Positions 1 to 10,900 of a DNA stretch of 64,000 nt are shown here, piece after piece. A program made the position numbers and the translations under genes. Numbering within the stretch: position 1 is the first letter of the stretch; every line of letters begins with the position of its first letter. Below the pieces are notes generated by a model. That model did not search any database. It was given only the letters and a program-made list of their open reading frames with translations, and had not been told where the DNA came from. This stretch comes from Lentinula raphanica. Lineage: Eukaryota > Basidiomycota > Agaricomycetes > Agaricales > Omphalotaceae. The DNA is taken from positions 372,001-436,000 of the forward strand of contig JANVFP010000019.1 in assembly GCA_027919835.1 (NCBI GenBank), read 5' to 3'.

Positions 1-1148
1 CCACGTAGCTCGCTTGTTTTCAACAGCATCCGGAGCAGAGCGTGTCCGCGCTCGAGAATGTGTTGACAGTGAATCAGGGTATGATGAGGGTCGTGACGGC
101 GAGAGCGGAGAGAAGGACTTGGAAAGCTTTGGAGAGGGAGGTGCATACATTTCTGATATCTGAGAAAGCTCAGACTGGGATGCGAGAGCTGAAAGTAGTT
201 GGCGAACATCATCGCATTGACTCTGTGTAGTCAACAGTGCGGAATGGAGGGCAATTCGCAGAGTAGAGGAAGGAGTGAATGGCGTTACTGATGTGCTGCA
301 TGAAGGTGTTAAAAAGAGCACATTACAAGAAGATAAAGCCATACTTTTCTTCATTTTTTTCGAGTGTCGTCATGGCTTCTTGAACAGCCGAATCCCATAC
401 ATCTCCAGCTGCGATGAGATCATTAAGTGTATCTAAATACTGTGCAAAGGATGAGAAGACTGAGAAAAATTGAAAACAAGTGCACATACGGGTGTCATAT
501 CATACTTCGAGGAAGATTCGGAATTCAACACATATATAAGCGCTACCGAACTTCCAAACAACACCAGACTTGCGGGATAGTAACCGGCTCCAAATAATAC
601 AGTAACGAGTGCGAGAGCCAGGAAGAATATATAGTATTGGGAATCTTGTGGTAAGGAATGGTGAGGTTGGTGTGAAAACTCGGAAGAGCCGAGGCTTGAA
701 TCTCGACTATGGTGCCCAGGTAAGCGAGACGAGCGAGGAACATGGGGCTGGATTAGAGATGGAGAGAGGAGAGGAGATGAAATAACGCTGTATTTGAAAC
801 GTTCGACAAAAGCCGAAGAGGACTGGTCGAATATCATGGAACGCATAGTCTAGTAGGGCAAAATGAGCTCACTCCAACTAATTCGTTCATTGAGAGCTTA
901 CCTGAACGATGTTCTTGATGAAGTATGGACAGCTCTGACGGTTTGATTCATCTTCCGAAGAATAGTCATCCAAGCCACTATCTGGTTCAGTCATGAACTC
1001 GGCTGTTCCACCAGGCATTGAGTCTGGGGTTTCACCAGCTTCTATAGTCATTGGCCCTCTTAGTCTCATAGAGCCACCTCAGATCCAATGAGCACGTACC
1101 TCTCAGATATTGCTCTAGTGGATGATCATCGAATACAGGCTGCGCCAT
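1..1148 (-). CDS. Vezatin-type (myosin-binding) membrane protein, 3' end beyond left edge
   Basis: Five exons on the minus strand can be joined without a stop: 1148-1100, 1056-902, 849-490, 439-345 and 295-1 (open at the edge). All introns are 43-52 bases with GT..AG ends. The N-terminus carries FDDHPLEQYLR, then a short SMIF segment and a double hydrophobic stretch (IFFLALALVTVLFGAG, then LVLFGSSVALIYVL). Next comes a helical region, and in exon 5 the block STLRIALHSALL followed by TTQSQCDDVRQLLSAL. This order (PLxxYL motif, paired membrane segments, then an LRxALxSxLLTTQxQCDxVRQL block) is what I know of the vezatin/Inp2-like myosin-binding family. Such proteins tether class V/VII myosins to membranes, for example peroxisomes in fungi. 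Family assignment is by motif recall. The ATG at 1148 is the first in frame and gives the expected short leader. The C-terminus is missing from the window. Confidence 0.72.
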
Positions 1149-1757
1149 AAATTGGAAAAGATGTTTGTTTAGGTGGAATTGGAAAGACAGAAAGAGAAAT
1201 CGTGAGAGGATATCGTGTCGCGAGTGATATGTTGACTGTTGAATACTTGAGTTGCCAGGGATCAATGAGGAAGCCGTAAGGGAGAAAGCTGCCACAATGG
1301 AGTGAGATAGAAGAGGACTTGAACGTGAACAACCGAATTCGCGAATGATTGAGTCTGTTTACGTAATATTCAGGCTCCTATTGTCCCGCCGGATAATCAA
1401 CGAACACTGAGCAGTGAGTACACTGCGCTCTTCAACGTTGAACGAGTACACGAAATCAGACTCGCGACTGCGAAAGAAGAACTCAACTACGTTACATTCA
1501 CAATTCTCTTCTCAGTAAGGCAGAGTATACGGTAGTGTGATATTTATTCGTGAATCGTTATGAATGATGAACTTCAGAAAACCTCGAAAGCAAGATGCAA
1601 CTATAAATACAAAATACACAACAGATAGCATGGAGACAGCATGTTAAGCGACCAGGCAGGTGGGTCCAGTGGCGAGCACAAAAGGTTCATCATCAGATGA
1701 TTCGGACCACTCTTGGACAAGCCTGCAGTCTCGCGGGTGGCGTCGAGAGGCAGTGGT

Positions 1758-2353
1758 TCAAGAGGTTTGTATAGCCTCAAAACTAGGGAAGGTTGTCAAT
1801 GTATATTGTGAACGAGCGTCTTGGCGACGTACCACTCTCCATTCGACCGAGGGATGAAGATCTTTCATGACCGCAAACTCAAACAGATCTGCATCCATGC
1901 GGTGCTCTCCTCCGTTGTGCGCGTGAATGTAATTGAGGAATCGTCGTAATTTCGCCTTGTCTTTTTCGGTCGGTTCGTGCGCGATAGAATAATCGGGATG
2001 TGAGGGGTCGTTGAGTTGTCGTCGGCTTTTGAAGGGTATGAAGCGGATAGGGAAGAATATGTGGGTGACATTTTCCTCTTCGGGGTCACTGGTGCGAACT
2101 ATGAATGTCGTTGAAATCAACATCATCGTTGAGAATGATAGAGAGGAGTGTATCACGTACATCGAATGTCCGGCGCTTTGTCAGACAGCTTGGGTGGCAG
2201 ATAATTCCTCCAGTGTATGTAGTCAAAGATGTAATCGAAAATGTCCTTGTTGGGGTCCTGAACATCGCCGGTTCCTTTGAGTACTCCAACAAAACGTTTG
2301 TACGCGTCAGGATTAAGCTGATAGCCGCTCCAAACTGCCCAGTCGGAAACCAT
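1758..2353 (-). CDS. Hypothetical small protein, tandem family copy 1
   Basis: Two exons, 2353-2161 and 2098-1758, joined by a 62-base GTACGT..TAG intron (phase 1), encode about 177 residues. The start MVSDWAVWSGYQL is shared with the copy at 4127, as are DAYKRFVGV, GTGDVQDPNK, FFPIRFIPFKSRRQLNDP and HNGGEHRMDADLFEFAV. A further GTACGT at 1832-1827 could be a second donor, with a short last exon near 1722-1693. Without that splice the frame stays open to 1758, and that tail is also conserved in copy 3, so the 3' end is uncertain. I do not recognise the family. It has no signal peptide or membrane segment and looks like a small soluble lineage-specific protein. Confidence 0.55.
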
Positions 2354-2839
2354 TGTCGGAGAAAGGGATTGTGAGAGATGATAGAGGTCAAGGATAGAAG
2401 AGGACTTCAACAACCAAATTCGACGCGAATTATTGAATTTGTTCACGTAACGCAGGCTCCTATTGTCTCGCTGGATAACCAACAAACACTCAGAACACTG
2501 AGCTCGTCAAGATAGAACAAGGACACAAATCAGGAAGAGCTACAAAAGAAACTAGACTCAACTACATCGCTGTTCATGGACTCGGAGTACACAATTTGAT
2601 TCTCGCAGATCTGCTATACTTATATACAGTACGTGCCACAGTTTGTTTTGAGCTCCAAGTTGAAAACTTCGAAAGCAAAGAGCAATGAGAATGACAAAAC
2701 AAGAGGTAGCATATTGAGCGACCCGTCTAATCGGTCTACATAGTGACGGGCGCGAGAGGTTTAGCTTCGAAAGATTCGGGACCACTGACCACGCTACAGT
2801 CTCGCGCGTGAGATCCGCGAAGAAGATCCAGTGGGTGGT

Positions 2840-3037
2840 TTACATCCCGTTCAAAACTGCACAGAGTTGTGAGATACAGTGCGGTATTTCAGTGACTGAA
2901 AGACGTACCACTCTCCGTACGGGTTTGTCGGGTTGAGGGTGATCTTGAGTTCCGAGGAGGATTCCAATGAAGCTCTTGAACGCGTCAACGTCGATCTGAT
3001 AGCCACACCAAACTGCCCACTCGCGATCGGAAACCAT
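2840..3037 (-). CDS. Truncated copy 2 of the small tandem family
   Basis: This is a 65-residue frame starting MVSDREWAVWCGYQIDVDAF, clearly related to the other two copies over the first 40 residues. After the GTQDHPQPDK segment it jumps straight to the sequence around the second potential donor (RRV/GTACGT). It therefore lacks the region that holds intron 1 and the FIPFKSRRQ and HNGGEHRMDADLFEFAV blocks. Downstream non-coding sequence is retained. It is most likely a deletion derivative; it could still be expressed as a short protein. Confidence 0.45.
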   Translation of the reverse strand: MVSDREWAVWCGYQIDVDAFKSFIGILLGTQDHPQPDKPVRRVVRLSVTEIPHCISQLCAVLNGM

Positions 3038-3529
3038 GATAGAAGATGAAGAAAGAAAGAGCTCGATGAAAAAAGAGTCAAGAGTCAGAGAGCTGAGAGA
3101 CGGTGTTACATTTGGTCACGTTATTCGTGCTAGGTTGCGCCACATGAGCCCCACGACATAGAGGGGCGAACTTGAAGTTGAGCTGCTGTGACGATGTCGG
3201 CAGCCTGCAGGTTAACACCGTTAAGTACACGAAACCGGTTACTGTGTAGCAGGCTGACGAAGGCTGACGAGAACTCAGTACTTAGGATTCAACAATGAGT
3301 ATGTAGCGTGTAATTTCCGGATCCGCAAAATATATGGTAGTGTCACATTGTTTGTTACAGTGAATGATAAACGACAGAATTCGAAAAGCAAGTTGCAACG
3401 TTGTATAAACCAGAGATAGCATGTTGAGCGACCCCTCAGGTCAGTTCAGTGGCAAGCGCGAGGGGTACATCTTCGAAAGACAAACAGTTGACCAACCCTG
3501 TGGTCTAGCGGGTGGCGTCAAGAGGTGGT

Positions 3530-4127
3530 TCAAGAGGGTTGTATAGCCTCAATACTAGGAAAGGTTGAGAGTTCAATGTACTGTGAACGAGCGTGTTGGA
3601 GACGTACCGCTCTCCATTCGGCCAGAGGATGCAGATCCTTCATGACCGCAAACTCAAACAGATCTGCATCCATACGGTGCTCTCCTCCGTTGTGTGCATG
3701 AATGTAGTTGAGCAATGACTGCAACTTCCTCTTGTCCTTTTCGGTCTCTTCGTGCAAAATCACATAGTCGGGATGGGTGGGGTCATTGAGTTGTCGTCGG
3801 CTTTTGAAGGGTATGAAACGGATAGGAAAGAAGATATGGGTGATGTTTTTGCCTTCGCGGTCACTGGTGCGAACTACGAATGTCGTTAGAATTAACATCA
3901 TTGTTTGAGATACTGAGAATGGAGTGTAACGTACATCGAATATTCGGCGCTCTCGCAGCCAGCTTGGGTGGTAGAGATTCCCTCCATTGCACATACTTAA
4001 AGATGTAATCGGGAATGGTTTTGTTGGGGTCCTGAACATCTCCGGTTCCTCGGAATACTCCGACGAAACGTTTGTACGCGTCAGCCTCAAGCTGGTAGCC
4101 GCTCCAGACTGCCCAATCGGAAACCAT
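3530..4127 (-). CDS. Hypothetical small protein, tandem family copy 3
   Basis: Exons 4127-3935 and 3873-3530 are joined by a 61-base intron at the same place and phase as copy 1, giving about 178 residues. Conserved blocks include MVSDWAVWSGYQLEADAYKR, RGTGDVQDPNK, ITHIFFPIRFIPFKS and NGGEHRMDADLFEFAVMK. Length differences from copy 1 in the tail are multiples of three, which supports coding constraint or a very recent duplication. Function unknown. The ATG at 4127 matches the start of both paralogues, although the frame is open further upstream. Confidence 0.55.
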
Positions 4128-4249
4128 GGTGGAAGTAGTTGTAAAGGATGAAGAGATCAGTATCACTTGAAGCGGATTTTTGATCACGTTATCCGTGGCA
4201 GGTTGCGCCACTTCAAGAAGCTTCAAGATCTCATGAACGCACAAAAATC

Positions 4250-5117
4250 AGAGGACAATTGGAAGACAATGGATCACCTTCAAACTTGGAATCGTCCACT
4301 GCATGCAGGGCCTAATAAGTTCCCGTAACATATGGGAAACTCATTGGAAACAAGCGCAAAATTTTAAGCGCATAGGTTCTCGAACTTATTGGAAAACAAA
4401 TCCAAAACTTATGTGACATAAGTCCTGAATAAGCGAGAAAGGCTTAGACGTTGTCTATATGTCACTTATTTGATATATATGGTAATAATACCTGGATAAT
4501 ATCCTCATAAGGACAATGGTCTAATGTGATAATTCTATGGAATTCATGGGAAACTAAAAGAAAGAAAGACCACATCAGGGTCACATCAAAAAAAATCCTA
4601 TTGTAGACTTAGTTGTCATTTATATGGAAACCCTCAAGAACAATAGCAGGCCCAATGGGGAACTTATGTGACCTGGTCACACATAAAGGTCTAATAGTTG
4701 GTCAAAGAAAGGCGAAACTTATGAGATTCTCATGGTATCATTTTGAGTCATGAGTACCTCAAAAGACCAGCACACATGTACGACGCTTCTGCAAAACTTA
4801 TATGTTCCAGGATGAGAACTTGTGTGACACGGTGTTACAAGTTCGGACGCCATGGCCAGGAATTTTGCCGAAATTCGGCCACGGTCGGCGACCGCTTTGA
4901 ATTTTTTGAGTCTGCTTTTCGCACGGTCCTGACCTTCATGTCAAACCGCGTTCATCGCGATTCGACGCATTAATCGTCTGTTCCTTTGTTCAACACCATG
5001 GTCCTAGCTCTAGCAGTGGCTCGGCATTCGTTTGTTCTTTGTTAATATTCTCAGTCATTTAAGGACATGGGACTTTGGACTCTCTTCTCATCTTCTTTCA
5101 CCTGCCTCGTCCTCAGT
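4250..5117. other. AT-rich intergenic stretch with short palindromes
   Basis: No convincing gene. The word ACTTATGTGAC and its complement recur. A near-perfect 17-base palindrome (ACTTATGTGACATAAGT) lies at 4407-4423. A related inverted pair, CTTATGTGACC..TCACACATAAG, lies near 4665-4690. Phrases such as GGAAACTCATTGG recur. It may be decayed mobile-element sequence, but no terminal repeats were found. Confidence 0.4.
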
Positions 5118-6456
5118 ATGCCTGCTCTCCGTTTCGCTCTGTTAACCAGATTTGAACAATCAGATACGACTACACATGTCGTATATCCTTCTCTTCTCGA
5201 CCCTTCAACCATCTCCAGGACTCCAAACTTTCATAGGTAGGTTGCTCGATCATCAACTCGTTCATCGTTGCTCAAGCGTCCTTAGAACTCCCGATCGTGC
5301 AGTACTTTGTGGCATCATTGACCGTAACTCAGTGGCTTCACCTGAATTGAGACAGAAGGAACCGTTAGTGCGCGACGATCCTACAATTCAGTACGTTTAT
5401 TCCAACCTCGCACTCGCCCTTTTACCCATTCTTCCACAGAGGCACCGTCGGGCACGACTTCGCTCTTCTACATCAAGGCTCTGTAGCTCGCGCCGAAGGG
5501 GAATCACAACTTCACCCAGGAGATGCCATGGCTCCAGCCTCTCCGGTCTTGGATGTCGTTCCGCATGTATTGGAGCAGAAGGAAGAAAGGCAGAGGGACA
5601 ATGGTTTCATGAATCGGTACGTACACTTTACTCATCCTTTCTAACTTCTTACGAAGAGGCGTCATTAGGCACAACGTCGTTGATTCTCCGCGCCGTATTG
5701 CTGTTGTGGAGAGCGAATCTGTTTTACAACCTCACGACGATGAATCTATCTCTTGGGCCATCCGGTGAGCCAAACCATATTTTATTATCATGACGATCCT
5801 AACTCGTACCATCTAGGACTCGTCGTCAAGTGCTTCGTCAAAACCCATACCCCACCCGATCCAAACATTCCTCCCAATCCTCCCCTACCTCACGAAATCA
5901 GAAATCAGTGTCGACGGTCATCTCTTCTGAAAACGGGACTCCGTTGTACTCCTATGGACGCGGTTCAACTTCGGCAGATGTCTCTTTCGAAAATCAGACC
6001 CCATCGCCATCGTCTCTGATCGATACTCGTATCGTCCAAGCCACGCTCTTCACTCAGAGTGCTTTCGGCTATACACCGTTCGACTATCATCAACGAAAGG
6101 TTCTTTATAAGAACGCCTATACTTCGTGGTATTCCTATTCAACGCCTGGCCCAATCGACAATCCTCCCGAGCTCCCTCAAAACGCTGTGGGGCTTCAGCA
6201 TAATGTAATCTTCATGCACATCAACGAAGTGCAGAGGACTCAGTATCCACATGGGCCGCTGTCTAAATTGTTGAAACACTGTGTTCGCATGTGGATCTGG
6301 GACGGCGATTCTTCAAAATGGGACCGGATTTCTGTTGGGGAACGGCGTACGGTGGAAGGTTACCAGCTCTCTCTCTCTCTCAGATACAAAAGTACCATAC
6401 ACCCGCAATGGGTCGTTCCCAAATCCGCGAGGAGGCTCATTGCGGAGAATTCTTGA
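5118..6456 (+). CDS. Hypothetical protein, five exons
   Basis: Exons 5118-5236, 5286-5390, 5440-5616, 5669-5764 and 5817-6456 join in frame (all introns phase 2, 49-52 bases) to encode 378 residues. Reading straight through without splicing gives a stop-containing, less plausible frame. The regular intron size and phase make the model convincing. I recognise no family. The first 200 residues are polar and charged, and the middle is Ser/Pro-rich. The C-terminal part has aromatic-rich segments (FGYTPFDYH, YTSWYSYSTPGP, RMWIWDGDSSKW). No signal peptide, membrane segment or catalytic motif was identified. It lies just upstream of the repeat-rich block that starts near 6565. Confidence 0.6.
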
Positions 6457-6564
6457 TCTCCTGATTTACTTTGCTGTAACCAATTTTATATATACTCCAG
6501 TCTGTTTCTTCTGAGTGGCACTAATAAGTCTCGGACTTGAAGATGAACCTTGTGGCCCATGAAT

Positions 6565-7876
6565 TGGCTCAATACTCGATTCGGTTTCCGAATCCGAATC
6601 GTTTCAATTCGAAAATTTGCTGATGCCGTGTGAAAAGAGATAACAACTAGCGCCTACTAGCGCTCACGGAACGATTCGGAATCACCCATCACGGCACAAC
6701 CGGCAAGCAAAGCTGAAACACCACCTTGATGTGCAGGAGCCAGAGCTTCCACAGTAGCAAAAACAGGGCTCCACTTAACGAAGTAGAGGTAGAGGTAGAG
6801 ATTGAGGTAGACTTCTTGATAAAAGTAGAGCTTCAATGGTTTTCAGAAGATAGAGCTCAAAAGCAAAAGTAGAGCTAACAATCTCTACTAAATCTCTACT
6901 CTGCCGGCCTCTCACCGGCTTCCGGCCTTCGGGTCTCTGCTCCAGTTCACGTGCCAGTCATACCTGAATTTTGTAGACGCGTCTGAGACTGGACGTGTCC
7001 ACTAGTTCAAAGATGGGCACAGGAAGATGCCAAATATATTGAGACGGACTCAACCAGATGCACAGTGGGCTCAGAAAGGATCAGGTAGGAAGGTAGGAAT
7101 GGTACAGTCTTCAATCTTGCTTTGCCAGGTAGATTTCTCCCTTCAAATGACAAACAAATTGTATGAAGCAATCAAGAACAGTGAATGATATGTTTTCCTA
7201 TTGCGGAGCGGTGAGAGCGGTGAGTATACACGTGAATGGGATCATCATCGTGAGTGTACGATCTGGCTGGATGGACGGTTGTAGTGGGGAAAACAACGAA
7301 AGGACAGTATGGTGGCATTCACAACGATGATTCAGATCACAATGCCGCTCTGCGAGTGCCACGGCGGCGGCAAAGACATGTGATCACTCGGTCATGACCG
7401 GGTAGTCCCGGAAGCCTGGGGAAAGGTAGACCTATACAGACCTCGACTTTTTGCAGCAAGGTAGACCTCTACTTTATCGGGGCTCTACCTTTTGGGACTG
7501 ACACAAAGTAGAGGAATACAACCTCTACCTAGATCTCTACCTCTACCTCTACCTCTACTTTTAAGTAGAGCTGTTTTCGCTACTGTAAATGTCCTCGCAG
7601 GAGCACAGTTTTCCTGCATGTTTCTCAATTCTTTGCTGAAGGCATCTCTACAAATCATAAGGAACCTTTATTTGACAGCTCAATATAGTAAATATCTACT
7701 ATACAACAGCAAAACTGCCTCTTTTACTTATTGATGCTAAACAAGTGCTGGACCTCTCCAAATTTGATCACAATTATTATCTGTGAGCGCTACTTTTTTT
7801 GACTGCATGTGACTTTGAAAATTTTTCGAATGCCTTGATTCGGATTCGGGAATCGAATTGAGTTCAACTCTCAGCG
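6565..7876. mobile_element. TIR element I (non-autonomous), interrupted by a nested insertion
   Basis: The left end (about 6565-6660) and right end (about 7780-7876) are imperfect inverted repeats of about 100 bases. Both contain the core CGATTCGG..TTCGGGAATCGAA, a TTTTCGAAT segment and an AGCGCTA/GAGCGCTAC segment. Between the ends I see no transposase. Removing the nested 856-base insertion leaves an element of about 450 bases. The adjacent element II has ends of the same family. Exact termini and target duplication were not resolved. Confidence 0.5.
6741..7596. mobile_element. Nested hAT-like non-autonomous element with 8-bp target duplication
   Basis: An 856-base insertion is flanked by the exact direct repeat GCAGGAGC (6733-6740 and 7597-7604). 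Ten bases in from each edge begins a long inverted repeat. On the left it reads ACAGTAGC, AAAACAG, CTC, ACTT, then repeated GTAGAG hexamers; the right end is its complement. Further GTAGAG motifs crowd both subterminal regions (6780-6900 and 7440-7560), as expected for transposase-binding sites of hAT elements. Comparison with the sister copy of the host element (near 15330) supports an uninterrupted ancestor. No transposase is encoded, so it would have to be moved in trans. The hAT label rests on the 8-bp duplication and subterminal repeats. Confidence 0.6.
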
Positions 7877-7917
7877 AACCTACTTAGTAATCATCTCATA
7901 CGATTCACAACTCCGAA

Positions 7918-10900
7918 TCGACTCGATTGAATACTCAACTCCGAATTGTTTTGATTCAAAAATTGTGAAAAGAGATAAGAACTAGCGCTCACTAAGGATT
8001 TTGTAAGCATCCATCACTGAACACCTGACAAGAAGCTGAAACAGCACCTTGCCTATTTCTCAATTTTTTTGGATGCTGGCATTGCTGCAAAAATAGAAAA
8101 GAATAGTTGTGCCGGGTTTCAGGTTGGGTCAGTGGCAGCATCTGTCACCTACCACCCGGTCAGCACACCTGGCATGTCTACATGGTACAGCCGACATATT
8201 GAGCTATTGCAGTGATATTGTCTGATAATTTACATACAGAATGTAATAGCTGTTGCATTGAAATTTTACTACAATTTACATACAGAACATAAGGAATTGA
8301 CAAGTTTGCTACAGTACTGGGAAATTAAAAAAAATTTTCTTCATATTTACAGAGTACCTATGATGTTATGATCGAAATTGGTGCACTCAGACACCAATGG
8401 TCGCATAACAGTTGGTGCAAAGGAATCTGCAAGGAGACTAAAGGTCACACTGGGTCCATTACAATTGAAATTGGTGCACTTGGATATCAAAGGTTGCACA
8501 GAGACTAAAGGTTACACTGGGTCTATTATGATTACAATTGGTACACTTGGATACCAATGGTTACACTATATCCATTCCGATCTCAGTGGGTGCAGAGGAA
8601 TCTGCTTGGCGACTAAAGGTCCCACTAGGTCCATTACCATCACAATTGGTGTACTTGGACACCAAAGGTTGAACTACGTCCATTCCGATCTCAGGTGGTG
8701 CAGAGGAATCTGCTTGGCGACTAAAGGTCCCACTAGGTCTATTATGATCACAATTGGTGCACTTGCACACCAATGGTTGCACTACATCCATTCCAATCTC
8801 AGTGGGTGCAGAGGAATCTGCTTGGCAACTAAAGGTCCCACTAGGTCCATTACGATCACAATTGGTGTACTCGGACACCAAAGGTTGAACTACATCCATT
8901 CCAATCTGAGGTGGTGCAGAACAATCCGCTTGGCGAAGAAGGTCCCACGAGGTCAATTACGATCACAATTGGTACACTTGGAAACCAGCAGGTGCACTAT
9001 ATCCATTCCGATCTCAGTGGGTGCAGAGGAATCTGCTTGGCGACTAAAGGTCCCACTAGGTCTATTACCATCACAATTGGTGTACTCGGACACCAAAGGT
9101 TGAACTACGTCCATTCCGATCTCAGGTGGTGCAGAACAATCTGCTTGGAGACTAAAGGTCCCACTAGGTCAATTACGATCACAATTTATGCACTTGCACA
9201 CCAAAGGTTGAACTACGTCCATTCCAATCGGAGGTGGTGCAGAACAATATTGGTGCACTCGGACACCAACAGTTGCACTACGTCCATTCCGATCTCAGGT
9301 GGTGCAGAACAATCTGCTTGGAGACTAAAGGTCACACTAGGTCAATTATGATTACAATAGGTCTGTTACGATCACAATTGGTGCACTCGGACACCAAAGG
9401 TTGAACTATGTCCATTCCAATCTCAGCTGGTGCAGAACAATCTGCTTGGCGACTAAAGGTCACACTAGGTCTATTACGATCACAATTGGTGTACTTACTA
9501 CTTGGACACCAAAGGTTGAACTACGTCCATTCCGATCGGAGGTGGTGCAGAACAATCTGCTTGGCAACTAAAGGTCCCACTAGGTCCATTACGATCACAA
9601 TTGGTGTACTCGGACACCAACGGGTGCACTATGTCCATTCCGATCTGAGGTGGTGCAGAACAATCTGCTTGGCGACTAAAGGTTACACTAGGTCAATTAT
9701 AATCACAATTGGTCTGTTACGATCACAATTGGTGCACTCGGACACCAAAGGTTTAACTACATCCATTCCAATCTGAGGTGGTGCAGAACAATCTGCTTGG
9801 CGACTAAAGGTCACACTAGGTCAATTATAATCACAATTGGTCTGTTACGATCACAATTGGTGTACTCGGACACCAAAGGTTGCACTACGTCCATTTCGAT
9901 CTGAGGTGGTGCAGAACAATCTGCTTGGCAACTAAAGGTCCCACTAGGTCCATTACAATTACAATTGGTGTACTCGGACACCAACGGGTGCACTATGTCC
10001 ATTCCGATCTGAGGTGGTGCAGAACAATCTGCTTGGCGACTAAAGGTCACACTAGGTCAATTATAATCACAATTGGTCTGTTACAATCACAATTGGTGTA
10101 CTCGGACACCAAAGGTTGCACTACGTCCATTTTGATCTGAGGTGGTGCAGAACAATCTGCTTGGCAACTAAAGGTCCCACTAGGTCCATTACAATTACAA
10201 TTGGTGTACTCGGACACCAATGGGTGCACTATGTCCATTCCGCTCTGAGGTGGTGCAGAACAATCTGCTTGGTGACTAAACCACCAGGTCCATTACGATC
10301 ACAATTGGTGTACTCGGACACCAAAGGTTGAACTACGTCCATTCCGATCGGAGGTGGTGCAGAACAATCTGCTTGGCGACTAAAGGTCACACTAGGTCAA
10401 TTATAATCACAATTGGTCTGTTACGATCACAATTGGTGTACTCGGACACCAAAGGTTGCACTACGTCCATTTTGATCTGAGGTGGTGCAGAACAATCTGC
10501 TTGGCAACTAAAGGTCCCACTAGGTCCATTACAATTACAATTGGTGTACTCGGACACCAATGGGTGCACTATGTCCATTCCGCTCTGAGGTGGTGCAGAA
10601 CAATCTGCTTGGTGACTAAACCACTAGGTCCATTACGATCACAATTGGTGTACTCGGACACCAAAGGTTGAACTACGTCCATTCCGATCGGAGGTGGTGC
10701 AGAACAATCTGCTTGGCAACTAAAGGTCCCACTAGGTCTATTACAATCACAATTGGTGCACTTGGGCACCAACGGTTGCACTACGTCCATTCCGATCTCA
10801 GGTGGTGCAGAATAATCTGCTTGGCAACTAAAGGTCCCACTAGGTCTATTACAATCACAATTGGTGCACTTGGGCACCAACGGGTGCACTATGTCCATTC

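Larger units (their letters stand above)
1300..4250. repeat. Tandem segmental duplication carrying a small gene family
   Basis: Units of roughly 0.8-1.2 kb recur in the same orientation. The promoter-side block around 2370-2505 is repeated in decayed form around 1310-1420, without a following gene. The downstream block with GTTGAGCGACC-like sequence recurs near 1640, 2710 and 3425. The coding parts recur at 1758-2353, 2840-3037 and 3530-4127. The first and third copies are close to each other; the second has lost its middle. This looks like local unequal crossing-over, with a remnant of a fourth unit next to the vezatin-type gene. Confidence 0.75.
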
